From: Epiperipatus broadwayi
Taxonomy: Eukaryota; Onychophora; Udeonychophora; Euonychophora; Peripatidae
Direction of reading: 5' to 3'
Assembly (NCBI GenBank): GCA_028023455.1
Contig: JAQFVV010012434.1
Span: forward strand, 3,666,928 to 3,730,927
DNA length: 64,000 nucleotides
Position 1 is the first letter of the stretch, and each line of letters opens with the position of its first letter. The notes below the pieces were generated by a model. That model worked only from the letters and a program-made list of their open reading frames with translations, was not told the DNA's origin and searched no databases. Below, one piece after another: positions 10,636 through 24,413 of the stretch. The position numbers and the translations under genes were made by a program.

Positions 10636-10760
10636 ATAATTTACTAAGGCTGTAACCTTAGAAATAAGCGTCTGAAAAATACGAAGGTAGGGACCTCTAG
10701 AGGTCCCTACCTTCGTATTTTTCAGACGCTTATTTCTAAGGTTACAGCTTAGTAAATTAT
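10636..10760. repeat. 125-bp near-perfect palindrome (foldback/MITE-like)
   Basis: Arms 10636-10698 and 10699-10760 are exact reverse complements except for one extra G near 10648. There is no loop: the centre reads CCTCTAGAGG. The ends are ATAATTTACTAAG and its complement. Local GC content is higher than in the flanks. It is too short to encode anything; it resembles a miniature inverted-repeat element. Confidence 0.85.
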
Positions 10761-12791
10761 AATGTGATTTATAATTTTCTAACAAATTCAATTGATGATG
10801 TAATTTTAGGGTAATAAAAATATCCAAAATATTATTGAAAATATTAGTGGATTTATGGCTTAAAATAATGGTGGAAATATATACAATCTGAATGACAATA
10901 GTTATTACATGCTCTGCAAATAAGATTCAAAGATTTAAAATATAGTTTATTAAAGACAACAAGGTAAATTGATTTCCCAAAATACTTTATAAATCAATAA
11001 TTTCACAGAAAAACAAGTTTTTATAATAGTTTTCTATAGCATATGTAAATTTATAAAAAAACATAACAATAATGCTTATCATTGGAAGAAAATAATAATT
11101 TATACATAAACATGTCATTAAGTAAGTTATTAATAAAATATCATATTGAATAAATATATTCAGTTACTTGTGTTTCCATTATTATTTTGAATTTACTTCA
11201 TCAGATGAGATTGACATTTAATTGAATAATAATTTTAAATTAAAATTAAACATCTACAAAAAATTTAAATTAATATAATCTACAGTTTTAAAATGTATTT
11301 TTGTTTAATCTATGTTATTATTTATTATTTCTTAAAAAGCAAACATTAATTTTTTTTTTGCAGCACTGTTTTAAAAAGCATTTAAAAAATCAGTGGTTTA
11401 TTTTAATTTTTTATAAAAATTCAGTCTTTATTTAATAAAAATTAGATTAAAATATAATTTAAGTGATTAAATTTTTAATTTTTGTCAGTATTGTTTACAT
11501 TATACTAACAGCCATTTTTACTTATAGGGAAATAATATATTCTGTTATTATGAAAACATTAAATAAAAATTAGTTTAATAAAAACAATATTTTAGATTGT
11601 GTACACATTTTCAATTTATACTTAATGCATTTTAATTCTGTATAGTTTCTTTTAAATTATATACTAAATAAAATTTGTATTTTTTTCATTGTGAAAATTA
11701 TTATATTTGTAATAAAAATCTTTGACTATTGTTGTAGTAGATATTCTACATAATATATTTGAGTTGTATATACTATGTAGAATCATGAGAGCCATTCTCA
11801 AGATGCTTATTGATAAAATTAACACTTTCAACATATAGAAAGTGCTCAAAGAATAAAAAGGGTGTACATGATTTAAAAAATAATGAGATTTTTTTTACCA
11901 ACAAATGATAAGTAAGCAATGTCTTATTATGAAATTTTGTGAAAATACAATGTCTGCTTATCCAAATATTCATAGTAAGTGTTTTGAATAGAAATAGTAA
12001 TTTCATATCATGTCAGAATAATTAGTTTTGAAAACAAACTTTGTTTCAAAAATAATAAAAAAAATTGAAAATTGTTTGATTTATTTTTAACTGGCAATTT
12101 CTAATAATTACATTTTTTTTTAAAAGTCACAAATTCTAATAAATTGATGGAGATTATTTATATTTTTTATTTATCAATTACCATTTTCATCTTGATTTTG
12201 GAGTTCTACCTGTTATTTAATAGTCAAATCTATTATGAAGAATGTCTATTCCATCAGTACCCACATTTTTGCCTTCAGTGTTCAAATATATTATTATAGA
12301 ATATAAGGATACTAAATAAAAATATGTAATTAAACCATATATTCTACTTATTTAAGAATTTATTTTTGTATATCATGAAATGTGTAGTTAGCTGTGAATT
12401 TAGATATCTGTGAATTGTTATTTTATCTTATGAGGATAACCTTTTCCTCATGACATTATAATTCTATGATATCAATAGTCTTACAAAATAATCACTGTTA
12501 AAAAAAAATAGTAACATTTAGAAAAATGCTATTCATTTTATAAGATTGCTATAGTGAATAATTGTTTGTTAATTGAAATTATTAGATTAAATTAATAACA
12601 ATTACTATGATAGATCCTCATATAAAGCCTAGTATGTGGGAGTGGAAATAAATTATAAATGTATATTATTTTGTAAAATGTCATACAGCTTCAAAATTTT
12701 GTTACATTTGAGAAATTTGACTACTATGACTGTGCTCCAATATTTTAAATCATATTTAAAGCAGAAAGTTGGCAAGTCTCTGTATATTGAA
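10761..12791. other. AT-rich spacer, no gene seen
   Basis: Only short chance frames (for example at 11664-12006, minus strand) with no recognisable domain and low-complexity composition. Confidence 0.5.
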
Positions 12792-13041
12792 GATTAAAAC
12801 AGGCAAAACTCTCTATATGTATTGCCACTCAGTGCAAGCCAGAGTAATTAATGGATGCCAGAAGGCTTGTGAATAAAATCCCCATCTAGGGCCTACTCAT
12901 CCAATATCCCCAGACTAGTTTCTGGCTTGTGACCCTTGTCAGTGAGGAGCCTTGGATCTGAGAGCACTGCACCTAGATCTTAGGATTACTCTGACTTGCA
13001 CTGAGTGGCAATACATATAGAGAATTTTGCCTGTTTTAATA
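12792..13041. repeat. Foldback repeat family FB1, locus 1
   Basis: Terminal arms 12792-12849 and 12985-13041 are imperfect reverse complements (ATTAAAACAGGCAAAAC ... GTTTTAAT-type ends, with CACTCAGTGCAAG inside). The central block (GGATGCCAGAAGGCTTGTGA through GAGAGCACTGCACCTAGATC) recurs at 33.2, 55.1 and 55.6 kb, and in weaker form at 22.1 kb. No coding capacity. It is best described as a non-autonomous foldback or MITE-like family. Confidence 0.78.
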
Positions 13042-13311
13042 ACAGTTATAAGCAAGCATAAGAAATGGTGATCATGTGATGATACATTAAAGATCAATAA
13101 AAGATTGAGGAAGAGAGGAAGTTTGATCAATTTTTTGAAGGAAAGTTGAAGGTATTTCTGGTTATTATTATCGATGTTAATTTTAATATTAAAAAAACTT
13201 TCATTTATTATTTTATAAAAATATTATTCATTGCTCTATATGGTTGGACAAGAAATAAATAAAGCAAAAATGAGAACACATCATACTGTTAATTTTTTTA
13301 AATATTTTAAG

Positions 13312-13383
13312 ACAAACAAACATATATATATATATTACCTTGTATATACAAACAAACATATATATATATATTACCTTGTATAG
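13312..13383. repeat. 36-bp tandem duplication
   Basis: Two adjacent copies (13312-13347, 13348-13383) of a unit beginning ACAAACAAACATATAT and ending TTACCTTGTATA; they are nearly identical. Confidence 0.8.
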
Positions 13384-16300
13384 GAATTAACATTTGGCCA
13401 CTGGTAACACAGTATAATAAACATTTTTTTGAAGCTATTATACTCTATTATACAAGGAATTACTATATCTATGTATCAGAGAAATTTTGATTTTAGCATA
13501 TAAATTTATGGGCAGTTGATCTGTGGTAAATTATCTTGTTGGTCAGCAAATATTTTTGATTCACTTTTCAACTAAGGCAAATTTGACTACTATAGAAAGA
13601 GCTTTTATATTAGAATAATTAGAAGTTACCTAGATATTCAGAGAGTTTTCTAAACTGGACTGATATCAAATATAATCATCCATTCAAGAGAATAAATTTT
13701 CATAAAACTATAGTAGTATAATGAATATCAGGCTACTAAGTGTTATATTGAATCTGACCACCCCAAAAATGAATGAATATAGGCAAAATGATTTTTGTAA
13801 AAATTCTGTTATGATTTAAGTTGCAAGAATAAACAAATACTTTGCATATTAATATCTATAAACTTTGATTGTAAACCTTAATCACAATAATAAAAAAAAT
13901 ATGAAAAAGGAATATATTTCAAGTTTTTATATAGTATATTAAAATAGGGATTATTTTGTAACCTTTACAAACTAGTGATATCTATCTTCACTCACGGAAT
14001 TATGAGTAATCTTTGTAATAAATTTCTTTCAGATTGTACATTGTGAATTACTGTTTGTTATGTAAATAGGAGAAATTATACAAAATACCAATAAAATCCA
14101 ATTAACAAGAAATCAATTACTATCTTTTGGTATTAAGTAAAAAATAATTAATTTGAATATAGGAAGAATTGCATTCCTTGCCATTAACTAACATGTAGTA
14201 TGTGTAAAGAATGAATAATATTATACTGAATATTTCAAGTTTATCTCAAGTTAACCAAAGAGTTATGGCCTATATAAATTTTAAAGAAGTATGAAGCAAT
14301 GTATAATTTTGATGTTTGTAAATATCATAAAATAATTATATTAAAAAAAAATATGGTTGAAAAAATTGGGTTGAATTATAAATTTTAAATATTTTTATAA
14401 GCTGATTAAATTTTAAAGAAGATGTGAATTTATATGATTAGTGAGATTTTCAACAGTGAAAGCCACATGTCAAAGTCATGTGAATTTTTAAATTTAGTTA
14501 TTAATCTGGTAACCAAATTGATTAGTCAAACAAATGTAACTTGAAAAGAAAATTGAATGAGTTGAAAAATAGATATTTAGACCTAATACTTTAGTGCATT
14601 TGTTAAAGAAAATGTATTTATTTATTATATTTTAGGAATTCTATCTTTAAAAATAAAATAAAAAATATTTAAAGCATTTTTATCAAAAATAAAAGTTTTA
14701 ATGATAATATAAGGAATATCTATATTTATAAAATTTAAAAAATATGGAAATATATATATATATATTAGTTCTGTAACTATTATATATAAAGAATTATTAA
14801 TAAATATTATCTATAATCAAAGTTAAAAATGTGTATGCAATTTTTGATAAAGAGCATAAAATAATCAACTAAATGTACTAAAGATTTCTGATAAAAAAAT
14901 ACTACCTACTAAAAATAAAAATTAAAAATTAAAATCTTGCATGGAAAATTTTGATTTTTAATTAACTCCATCTTTTAATGTAAAATACAATCAAAATGTA
15001 AAAGTCACTTTAAATAGTTATATAAATTATAAATCAAACTAAGAATGTTAAAAGAGTCAAACAGAAACAGAGTGAGACTTTCTGTAGAATTTACTTTTAA
15101 TAACTTTTCATTGTCATTAGAATTTCAGAAGTAAACATTAATATTTATTAAAATATAATCTCAGAAACAAGTAAGATAAATATTTTAAATTATTACTTAA
15201 GTAAAACTTATGAAATAAGTAAAAGCTTTTGTAATTTTTATAAAATTTTATTTATAGTGATCAAAAATATTTAAATATCACTAATTAAAATATAATTTTT
15301 CTGAAAATAATTACACTACAGTTAATTCTAAATGGGATTTACATTATATGACACACAAGTTGCAAATGGGTTTGTATTAATAGAATTACATTACCATGTT
15401 TGATATTTAAGAATTAGTTTGTCAATTATATATTAAAATCATATTTAATTCTGAACATTTTTATTTATTATTGTATGATTTGTTTTTACATTCATTTTTA
15501 ACCTATAAATTTTCATATTAATGTTAGAGGGAACATCAAATTTAACATTAACATTAAAGACAATTTTATGCACAAAATTTAAGTTGCTATTTTATTAACA
15601 TTTAAATCTCTAGACATAACAATAAGTGGAATTATATTAAAAGTTATTAAGAAATAATATCTCTTTTCTACACTGTTTTGTATTTTTCATAAATGGTGAT
15701 GTTTTGGGTACAAAAAATGAAGTTAAATTATGATTAAAGGGTGTTACAAAGAATTTATATTGTAGTAATTTTTATAAACTATTTTATTGATTATGATGAC
15801 AGTCAAGGTTCTTAAAATTGATTTTCTTTCATTACTCTATTTTTTAATTATATTATTCACTATATATCATAAGATTATATAAAAGTTTTTATTTTAAATG
15901 AGAGAAAAGATAACTACAAATAAAACAGACATATAAATCCTTATGTAAATCAACCTTATTTTGAATGTCTGTTAACTTTATTTCAGGTGTATGTGTATAT
16001 GTCTTTGCATATGGTAATTTGATTCATTATATATGTTCATGTATGTCAATATTACTTAGTTATACTGTCTCATTATGTATGTGCATGTATTTAGATTTGA
16101 ATGTTTTACTAAATATGCATCTGTTCACATGCGTATGCTCTCTTAATATTATTGCCATCCATTATTTTCATGAAGCAGAAACACTTGAACATTATTTGTC
16201 ATGCATTCAAAAACAGTTTGCTTGATGTATATGTAAAAATGTTTTGTTTAGGATATCAAATGTCACAACATATATGGCTTTATACTGAAGATAAGGAAAT

Positions 16301-17046
16301 TAAGAATAACATTGACAAATAAAAAATAACTTTTCAAAAAATATAAGATGATTTAAAATAACATGTGGAAGATTTGCTTTAAGAAAATTTATCATCAGCA
16401 ATTGAAGCATTAAGGAATACAAAATTGGTTAATTGGGTATAGAATTAAACCTATAGTTAGTTGTCTTATGTAACTACAGTACTTGGTTCCAAGTCTTGAC
16501 CTAAATGTCAAAGTTTACAGGTGATATTGAATTGTATATAATAAGCATTTTATATGCACATATATAATACAAGTGTTTTTAACATGTATATACAGTATTT
16601 ACATGGATCTATTAGTAAATAAAATTAGTACTATATACTTTTAAAAATAAAAAAAAAACATGATCAGTAAATTTTTATGAATTAATAAACCTAGTTGCAG
16701 CAAGGTGATTATTTTATTTTTTTAGTCCAACAGCTTTATTTAATTCATGACAAATTCTTTTATTAATCCAAAAGAATAAAGAATTGGCTGAAGTAGAAAA
16801 CAAAAAGTTTGTCAATGATTTGTATGCTTTTAAAAAGATTATATTGAATTAATTGCTGGATAGAAAAAAAAAAAATTTAATTAAGGAAATAAAAAAAGAA
16901 GAATTAATTCATAAAAGTAAATTATTTTGATTTATTGTATGAATTTTTATTATCTAAAAGCTTTTTCTATATAAAAATAAGCATGCTCAATGGTTTAAAG
17001 AATTATATTATTATTATTAAAATAAATTTATATATAGACTGAATAT
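13384..17046. other. AT-rich spacer, no gene seen
   Basis: Long AT-rich tract. The largest chance frame (15965-16225, +) is Cys/Ile/Leu-rich with no family signature and no splice or start context that would support a gene. Confidence 0.5.
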
Positions 17047-17160
17047 AATAATCAACCCTTAAGCTATCAACAATCTCAACCTGTAGTCAAGGCATAGAAA
17101 TAAAGGTGATGTTGCCTTGACTACAGATTGAGATTGTTGATAGCTTAATGATTGATTGTT
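17047..17160. repeat. Hairpin-forming inverted repeat
   Basis: Arms 17059-17094 and 17113-17148 are reverse complements with a single mismatch; the loop is about 18 bases. Weaker complementarity (AATCAA ... TTGATT) extends outward to about 17047 and 17160. Likely a small foldback element, not related by eye to the 10636 palindrome or to FB1. Confidence 0.8.
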
Positions 17161-19159
17161 ATGATCTACATTTATAAACCTATTAAAGCTCTGAGTAATC
17201 GACATACATATACACACAAGACTATTCTTAATAAATTTATATTTTCAACAAGATTTGAGTGGGTTATTAAACAAAAGCTTTATATTGAGATTGCAAAAAG
17301 ATTCCTCTTTTTTTTGTTTTGTAACCATAACAACTAAAAATTGCAAGTAAAAACTAAAAAAATAAAAATTAAGTAGAGAAAATTTTTAATTTCTATTTTC
17401 TAAATCAAATACTCTTTTGAATCATGAATAACTGAAACCACAGATATGGAAATTGTAGATATTAAAAAACTGCTGTACAATAATTTATTTTTCATCAAGT
17501 TTTATTGGTTAATGTAATAGAAGTAACCATCTATTGAGTTAACAAGATAACAAAATTGAAGATAAATTGTGATAATGTATAAATATATAAAAAAAACATA
17601 ACATGAAGAGGTTGCATAGAAAAGAGCAATAAGTAAAAAGATAGTATTGTGAAAAATATGTTATTAAAATTTAGAATTAAAAAAAAACCATATATAACAT
17701 TTGTTTATTATAACTGGAAAGTAAACAAAAAAAAATACAAGTATTTTTTTTTAAAATGTGATAGGATAAAAGTTTAGAGGTAATAAATTAAGAATGCACA
17801 GAAAGTCCCAGAAAAAGAAGGGGGAACATTAAACTGTAATTTGAGTTTTGGAATAAAAGTAAAAAATAAAAGGAATAAAGAAACAGTAGTATCACCTAAG
17901 CTAGCTTATGATATATCAGCTAAAAATACTCCAAGAAGTGAATATATTGGATATAGTAATAAAAATATTATTAACAACAAAACTTTGCCATTTTTGAATC
18001 AGAATAGAATTTTAAAAAGTATATAAATAACAGGATTATAAAGAAATAGTTATATTAGAAAAGTTTTGTGAAATGAAGAATAAAAAAATGTGAGAGAAAA
18101 TAATAAGGAATCCCCCAGGAAATCTTCATTAATGTGGATGTAGGATAACTTAAAATTCACTAAAATGTTTTATGTTTGCTTGAATAAGGCAATAATAAAT
18201 ATCAACTGATATTAAAAGAAATTCTAAAGAAATGAATATGAAGAAAGTTTGTAGAAGTTTTAGATATCAAATTTGTATGGAAGTCATACTTAATGGTGAA
18301 GTACCAATAATAAATTTGAGTAATCACTGATTACTAGGTAGAAATGCATTTAAGTCATTAGACTAATTATTGGATTTTGTCCTCATCAGTAAGCTTGAAA
18401 TTCAATGTTGAATTTCTCAAATTACAGTAAATAGCACTGAAATAGAGAGCTATCTAAGAAATTAAAAAATGTATTGCTATTATTGTAGACACATATTGAC
18501 GAACGAAGCCTTGAAAACATCAAAACTCAAAAAGTTTTATGTAGAAAAATAAGAAACCAAGATATTTTTTATAAAATTCATATTGAATTAAAAAACAATA
18601 CTAATGGATGTTCAATATTCAACATATAAATAGAAAAAACAACATAAAATCCATTACTTTGGAAAAGTTGAGTTAAATTCTGGCAAAAACATGTAAACAA
18701 ACACTATTTTCTAATGATACAATTGTTAAATGTATTCAGAAATCATGCAAAACATCAATTCAACAAAAAATCTCAGTATTTGATTGCTAGAGATTCTACT
18801 AAAGTGGAAGTTCTTTATTTTATATGTATTTGATTGTGATGTTCTCACGAAAAAAAATATTTTTAGATTCATTTCTCAGGTTATAAAAGGATGGAGAGTT
18901 ATGTGTCAGCAAATATAGTTAGATTCTTAAGTTTATATATGGATCTTTGATAGCATAACTACATTGATAAAAACAATTTTATGTTTGTACCTGAATGTAA
19001 ATCAATACTCTGATCACTGTGATGAAAAAAATATTACTCTGTAAAGAAAGTCAGCTGTAAAGGCTAATACAAGAAACCAAAATATCACCAAAGCACTCTA
19101 CTTTTAGTCAACATCCTTAGACAGGCTTCTGACTGAAGTCATTATCAATGTTAGAAAGA
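17161..19159. other. AT-rich spacer with possible very old retroelement sequence
   Basis: Short, broken frames between 17840 and 19080 have mixed-complexity composition, and one reads NHWLLGRN-like after correcting a stop. This recalls a retroelement protease end, but no second motif could be found, so no call is made. Confidence 0.25.
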
Positions 19160-19672
<513 letters not shown>

Positions 19673-22050
19673 TCAGAAAATATTTTTAGTTTAATTTTAT
19701 CTGGCAAGCTTAAAATTTAAGATTCAAATCAGTATAAAGTTTTGAATTCAAGTCAGATTGCTTGAACAATTATATAGGTTTTAAACCAGCGCTAAAACTA
19801 TATATTTTAATATCTTTAGCTTTTAATTAACTGTAGAAATTTTATTCCCTGATAACGATAAAAATTGATATGCATCTGATGATCACAGATTTCTCTATCT
19901 CACATTAACTGGAAGTCAGTTGGAAGCTGAGTTTATTTTAATAATATGTTAATTGGTCATAAAGAATTGTTATTATATGATGAAGTTTGATGACTATGAA
20001 GGGAAATGCTATAATAATGTTTGTACTACAGAAAAACTTTTGATATTTTTTAGACTTAGAATTCATTTAGATAATTTTTTAAATCATAGATCAAACAGTT
20101 AAATTTGCTTATTTGTTGACATCTTTGATATTTTAAATAAAAATAGTTGTTTGGTCTATTACTTGGGGACTTATAAAAGTTTAACCACAGGAAATGAGAG
20201 GATTATTTTGAGCTTTAGAGTCTGCAATTATCTTATTGCACCTGTTATGTGGGATAAGTATTTTAATACAACTTATTTACCAATGACTAATAACATTTGG
20301 TGAATAGAAAAGAAGACTTAGTAATATTATAATGGAATAAATGTTGATCTTGAGAAGTTTACAAAAATTATGCTAAACACTTTACAAATCTATAGAATAT
20401 TTTGAAATTTATTTTTCATCAAGCAAAAATCATATGCATATGAAGTTCAAAGATTTACAATCGAATTCATTGAAAGCTGATTTAAATATAAATTTAGGAA
20501 ATGAATAATTGAAATCCACAGCTAATGATACATTGAAGATGAATGTTGAAAATACTATGATGGTAATTATTAAAAGTGAATATTAAAAATTTTCAGAACT
20601 TATTTTAAAACCATTTCTTTCATTTCATTAAACAGAGTTCTAGGTATTTTTTTTACAATGAGTTATTAAAACAAATATAGAAATAATTTAAATATACAAA
20701 TGAATCTGCCACAATTAATGCTTTTAATATGAATAACTGTTATAACTTACACTTTTATCATTAAATTAAGATTTTTATAAGAATATGCTTTATATTATTG
20801 ACTGACATAGCTCGCCCATGTGCAAGATAGCTTTTCCTCTTTGACTGTAGCATCAAACATTTTTGCCATATAATACAAAGCTTGGTTACCAATTGAGTTT
20901 ACATACTTATTTGTACTTGTACAAGCAGCAGTATAATATACCATTATCTTTTTAGTTATTGGACTATGTATGCCTATAGTTTTAATCATGATCCAGAGAA
21001 AACAATTATGTGGAACTAATTAACATAAAATCAGAATGAACTGATTCTTATATCAAAAACAAAATATTTACATAGCGCAATAATTAGTCTAGCAATGTTT
21101 TTAGACATAACATCATTTTAATTTATTTATTTATTGAACATTTTAGATAGTAAGATTTTTTAAATTTTCACTATAAAAAGTTTGATTATAGATTTTATTA
21201 ATGAAAATTGTTTATACTTTAAAAATTTGATTATACTATAAATAATATAAAGCTTAATAATAACGAAACCAATTATATATTATTTTTTACAATTATATTT
21301 TTAATTTTATATTTTTCATACTTAAATGGTTATATTGGGTGAAAACTTTGTTCTAAGCTATAGGCATAAAACTGATTATTTTTTATATATATTTTAATGT
21401 AATCATAATGAATGATCTAAAAAAAATTTTATTCATTGTAGCAAATTTCATTATTAAATTATTATCTGTAACATTCTAAATTGAATATACTATTCATAGT
21501 TGCACAATAATTCAATTTAACAGTTGAAAAAGAAGAAAAAAGTATGAATCATTAGCAACAAAGTTATTTTCTTTCTTTATTATGCAATTTAAAACTGAAT
21601 AACATTTTATTGGAAATAATGTGAGAAAGAAAAAAAATATCATTCCTTGACAGCACATTGGTTTTACTTATTTATAATACTATAAAAACAATTCAATTTC
21701 ATAGTAAATAAAAAATAAAAGGCACCATTTGATATTATTAGCAGTAGATATATTCACTTCCTTATACTGTTCAAAGTTGAATATTGGCATAGTGTTGTGT
21801 TGGTTGAACTAAACGCAAATAAGTTTAAGTGATGTCAAAGTTGGAATTTAAGAGCTCTTTATAAAAGATTTTTTCTTCACACAGTTTTATTTATTTTTAA
21901 TTGTATTTAAATTTAATTTTTGAAATAGTGAATTCTCAATTAGGTATTTTTACATTAAAGACATTGAATTTTTTAGTTAAATAACCTTCAATATATTTAT
22001 ATTAGCCCTGTATTTATCCATTAGGCATAGTGGATATCTTGCATTTTTAG
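19673..22050. other. AT-rich spacer; one weak minus-strand frame
   Basis: Mostly featureless. A 64-codon minus-strand frame at 20795-20989 has unusually balanced amino-acid use (includes GNQALYYMAKMFDATVKEE) and could be an exon or pseudogene scrap. No family is recognised and no splice sites were established. Confidence 0.3.
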
Positions 22051-22065
22051 AACTAACAATAACAT

Positions 22066-22450
22066 CACATGAACATCATTTCCTATGCTTATACAAGTTG
22101 TTAACAGTAGCAATCTCTCCAAACAGTAATGCCACCCAGTGCAAGCCTTAGTAATCAATGGGTGAAAGAAGGTTGGGCATTAAAACCCTGTCTGGTGTCT
22201 ATTCATCCAATATTCCCAGACTAGTTTTTAGCTTGTGGAATTTATCAACAAGAGTTGCATTAGACCATAAACTCTAGGCATAGGGTTCTCAGATCCAATG
22301 ATCATTATCCACAAACTAAAAACTAATCTGGAAGTATTGGATGAATAAAGGCACTAGATAGGAATATTAGGTACAAATCTTCTTGCATCAACTGGTTACT
22401 AAGGCTTTCACTGGGTGACACTACTGTATGGAGAGTTTGCTTCTGTTATT
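22066..22450. repeat. Foldback repeat family FB1, locus 2, with 15-bp flanking direct repeats
   Basis: A diverged copy: the left half contains CACCCAGTGCAAGCCTTAGTAATCA, AGACTAGTTTTTAGC and related FB1 blocks, and the right half is the same in reverse complement, so the whole folds back on itself with a centre near 22275. The exact 15-mer AACTAACAATAACAT occurs at 22051-22065 and 22451-22465, immediately outside, and is a candidate target-site duplication. Confidence 0.72.
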
Positions 22451-22465
22451 AACTAACAATAACAT

Positions 22466-23430
22466 GATCATAAAACATCAGCAGATATAACTTCTTGTTA
22501 TTTTTTTTTCTATTTCTTTTTTTCATTTTTTTAAAAATATGTACAACTTTTTGATGAGCTATTAATCTTTTTTAGTATTTGATATTGTTTTTATTTTTTA
22601 AAAAAGAGTAATTTATAAATTCCTAAAAACACAGAGAAATAAAGTTGATGTGAGATAGTCTTGGGGAAAAACTTTAATATTTATGATTTGATTATTAATA
22701 GTTAAGATTTTATCAAAATCAAGCATCATAATTTTATAATCATTGAAGTCTTCCCAATTTATAAAACAAATGAAACCTTAAAAACAATGTTGTAATATTT
22801 ATGAATTCTAAATCATTATTAAAATCCACAATATTTGAAGCCTGAGTAATGAATGCATTTTTTTTTTATTTTTGGTCTAATATAGAAGGAAATTGTAAAA
22901 GTACAGCTTTAATAAGCAAATATTTTTCAAAATCAAATTGTATTTATAGATCTTAAGTTCTGTCACTTATTGCATGTAGTTTTCAGTAATTAATATTTGC
23001 AAAATGGTAGTATTTATTAAATTCCTATCCAGACTTTTCTCCCAATCATAATCTCAAACTATTTTCTGACTTTAGGTGAACTTCAGTAGTGAAGGAATTT
23101 AAATGTCAATCTAGTGCATCTAGATGTTTAGGATCTAACATATTTTTAATCTATCAGTCATTCTTTATTTTTATTATTATTAGGCCATCCATTTGAAATC
23201 CAAATATTTAATGTTTAAATCCAATCCAATACACTTGAATAAGAAACAATTGTAGATCACATCAATAGAAGATATAGTCCTTTAAGACATTAATTTGAAT
23301 TCCAAACAAATATCACTTAATACCAGCTTACCCTATACTTTTCAAAAGCAATTTGTATTTTTGATTGATGTATTGATGTGATGTATTTTGACTTCTCCTT
23401 AAATAAAGTCAAGAATATCTCAGCAATTAT
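22466..23430. other. AT-rich spacer, no gene seen
   Basis: No coding or repeat structure recognised. Confidence 0.5.
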
Positions 23431-23474
23431 GCCCAGATAAACCTGTTAGCCATTTTATTCTCCATTCCCCACTC

Positions 23475-24390
23475 TTAAGTCGTCCCATATTCTTTCCCAT
23501 CCCATTTCCACAACATAATCTTTGTCAACTCTATGGCCTTTATATCTAAACCCCCCTTATCTCTTTGCAAACCCAACATAAAAACTAATAACTCACTTTC
23601 TGAATAGTCACTTTGTTCATGTCTATTCTCCCATAACTTCATTATCTGTACCCTTTCTACTTTTAAGCATTCACATTCAATCAACAGGTGCCTAATATTT
23701 TCTATACCTTCCTTACACAATTTGCACAATAAATTATCCATGGTTTTCCATTTACATGGATATTCTCTTGTTGCTAAAGATCCTGTTCGAGCCTTAAATA
23801 ATAAACTACTTTCCTTACTATTATCATAAATTAACTCACATGCAATATTCCGTTTACTTCTATATATATTTAAACTCTTCTTACTCTTCATACTAGTTCT
23901 CAATCTCTCCAACTCCCTATTTTTTATTAATGCTTCTATTCTTTTATCCCATTCCTTACCACTATAACACTCAACAATCCTCCTAACACAATCATCCCAT
24001 CTTTTATACAAGTATATTGATATAAATTCTTTATCCAAATCTTTCGCCAACCGCTTTACCTTTCTCACCCATCTTATTGCCTTCCCTTTACTCATAACCC
24101 AATTGAACACTATTTTTGCTATTCTTTTACTATCCATAAACTGCAACCTACCAAACATTTTCATTTTACTTTTTGCGTCTCTCATATAAAAACTTGACCA
24201 TACCATTTCTCCTTGAATTGTCTCCTTTGCTGTCCATATCTCTGCATCTAATGCATGTCTTCCTACTTCCCTTTGTACTTTCTCTAAATAATCTAAAACT
24301 CTTTTACTAACCCATAATGCATCATTACCATATGTTAACCCTGCTACTGCAACTCCCTTCCATACTATTCTAGCTACATCATATTTATTA
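23475..24390 (-). pseudogene. LINE B ORF2 C-terminal region with Cys/His finger
   Basis: An ATG lies at 24206, but the same frame is open upstream to about 24390 (including AVAGLTYGNDALWVSKRVLD), so the true polypeptide continues from the RT. Near its end the sequence CKLCKEGIENIRHLLIECEC shows the C-X2-C-X8-H-X4-C finger typical of LINE ORF2 C-termini, with all four ligands present. The frame stops at 23475, and short 3' untranslated sequence follows. The function in the family is nucleic-acid binding during integration. Confidence 0.8.
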
Positions 24391-24413
24391 TATGAAAAAA
24401 ACTGTTAGTTTCT

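Noticed and set aside
12792-13041. CRISPR-like or tandem repeat array in FB1
   Set aside because: The repeats are inverted arms of one element, without regular spacers, in a eukaryotic context.
15965-16225. 86-codon plus-strand frame
   Set aside because: Cys/Ile/Leu-rich with no family match by eye, in AT-rich noncoding sequence; judged a chance frame.
18240-18400. Possible gypsy protease or RT remnant (LLGRN-like segment)
   Set aside because: Only one short motif match and no second motif in order; too weak to call.
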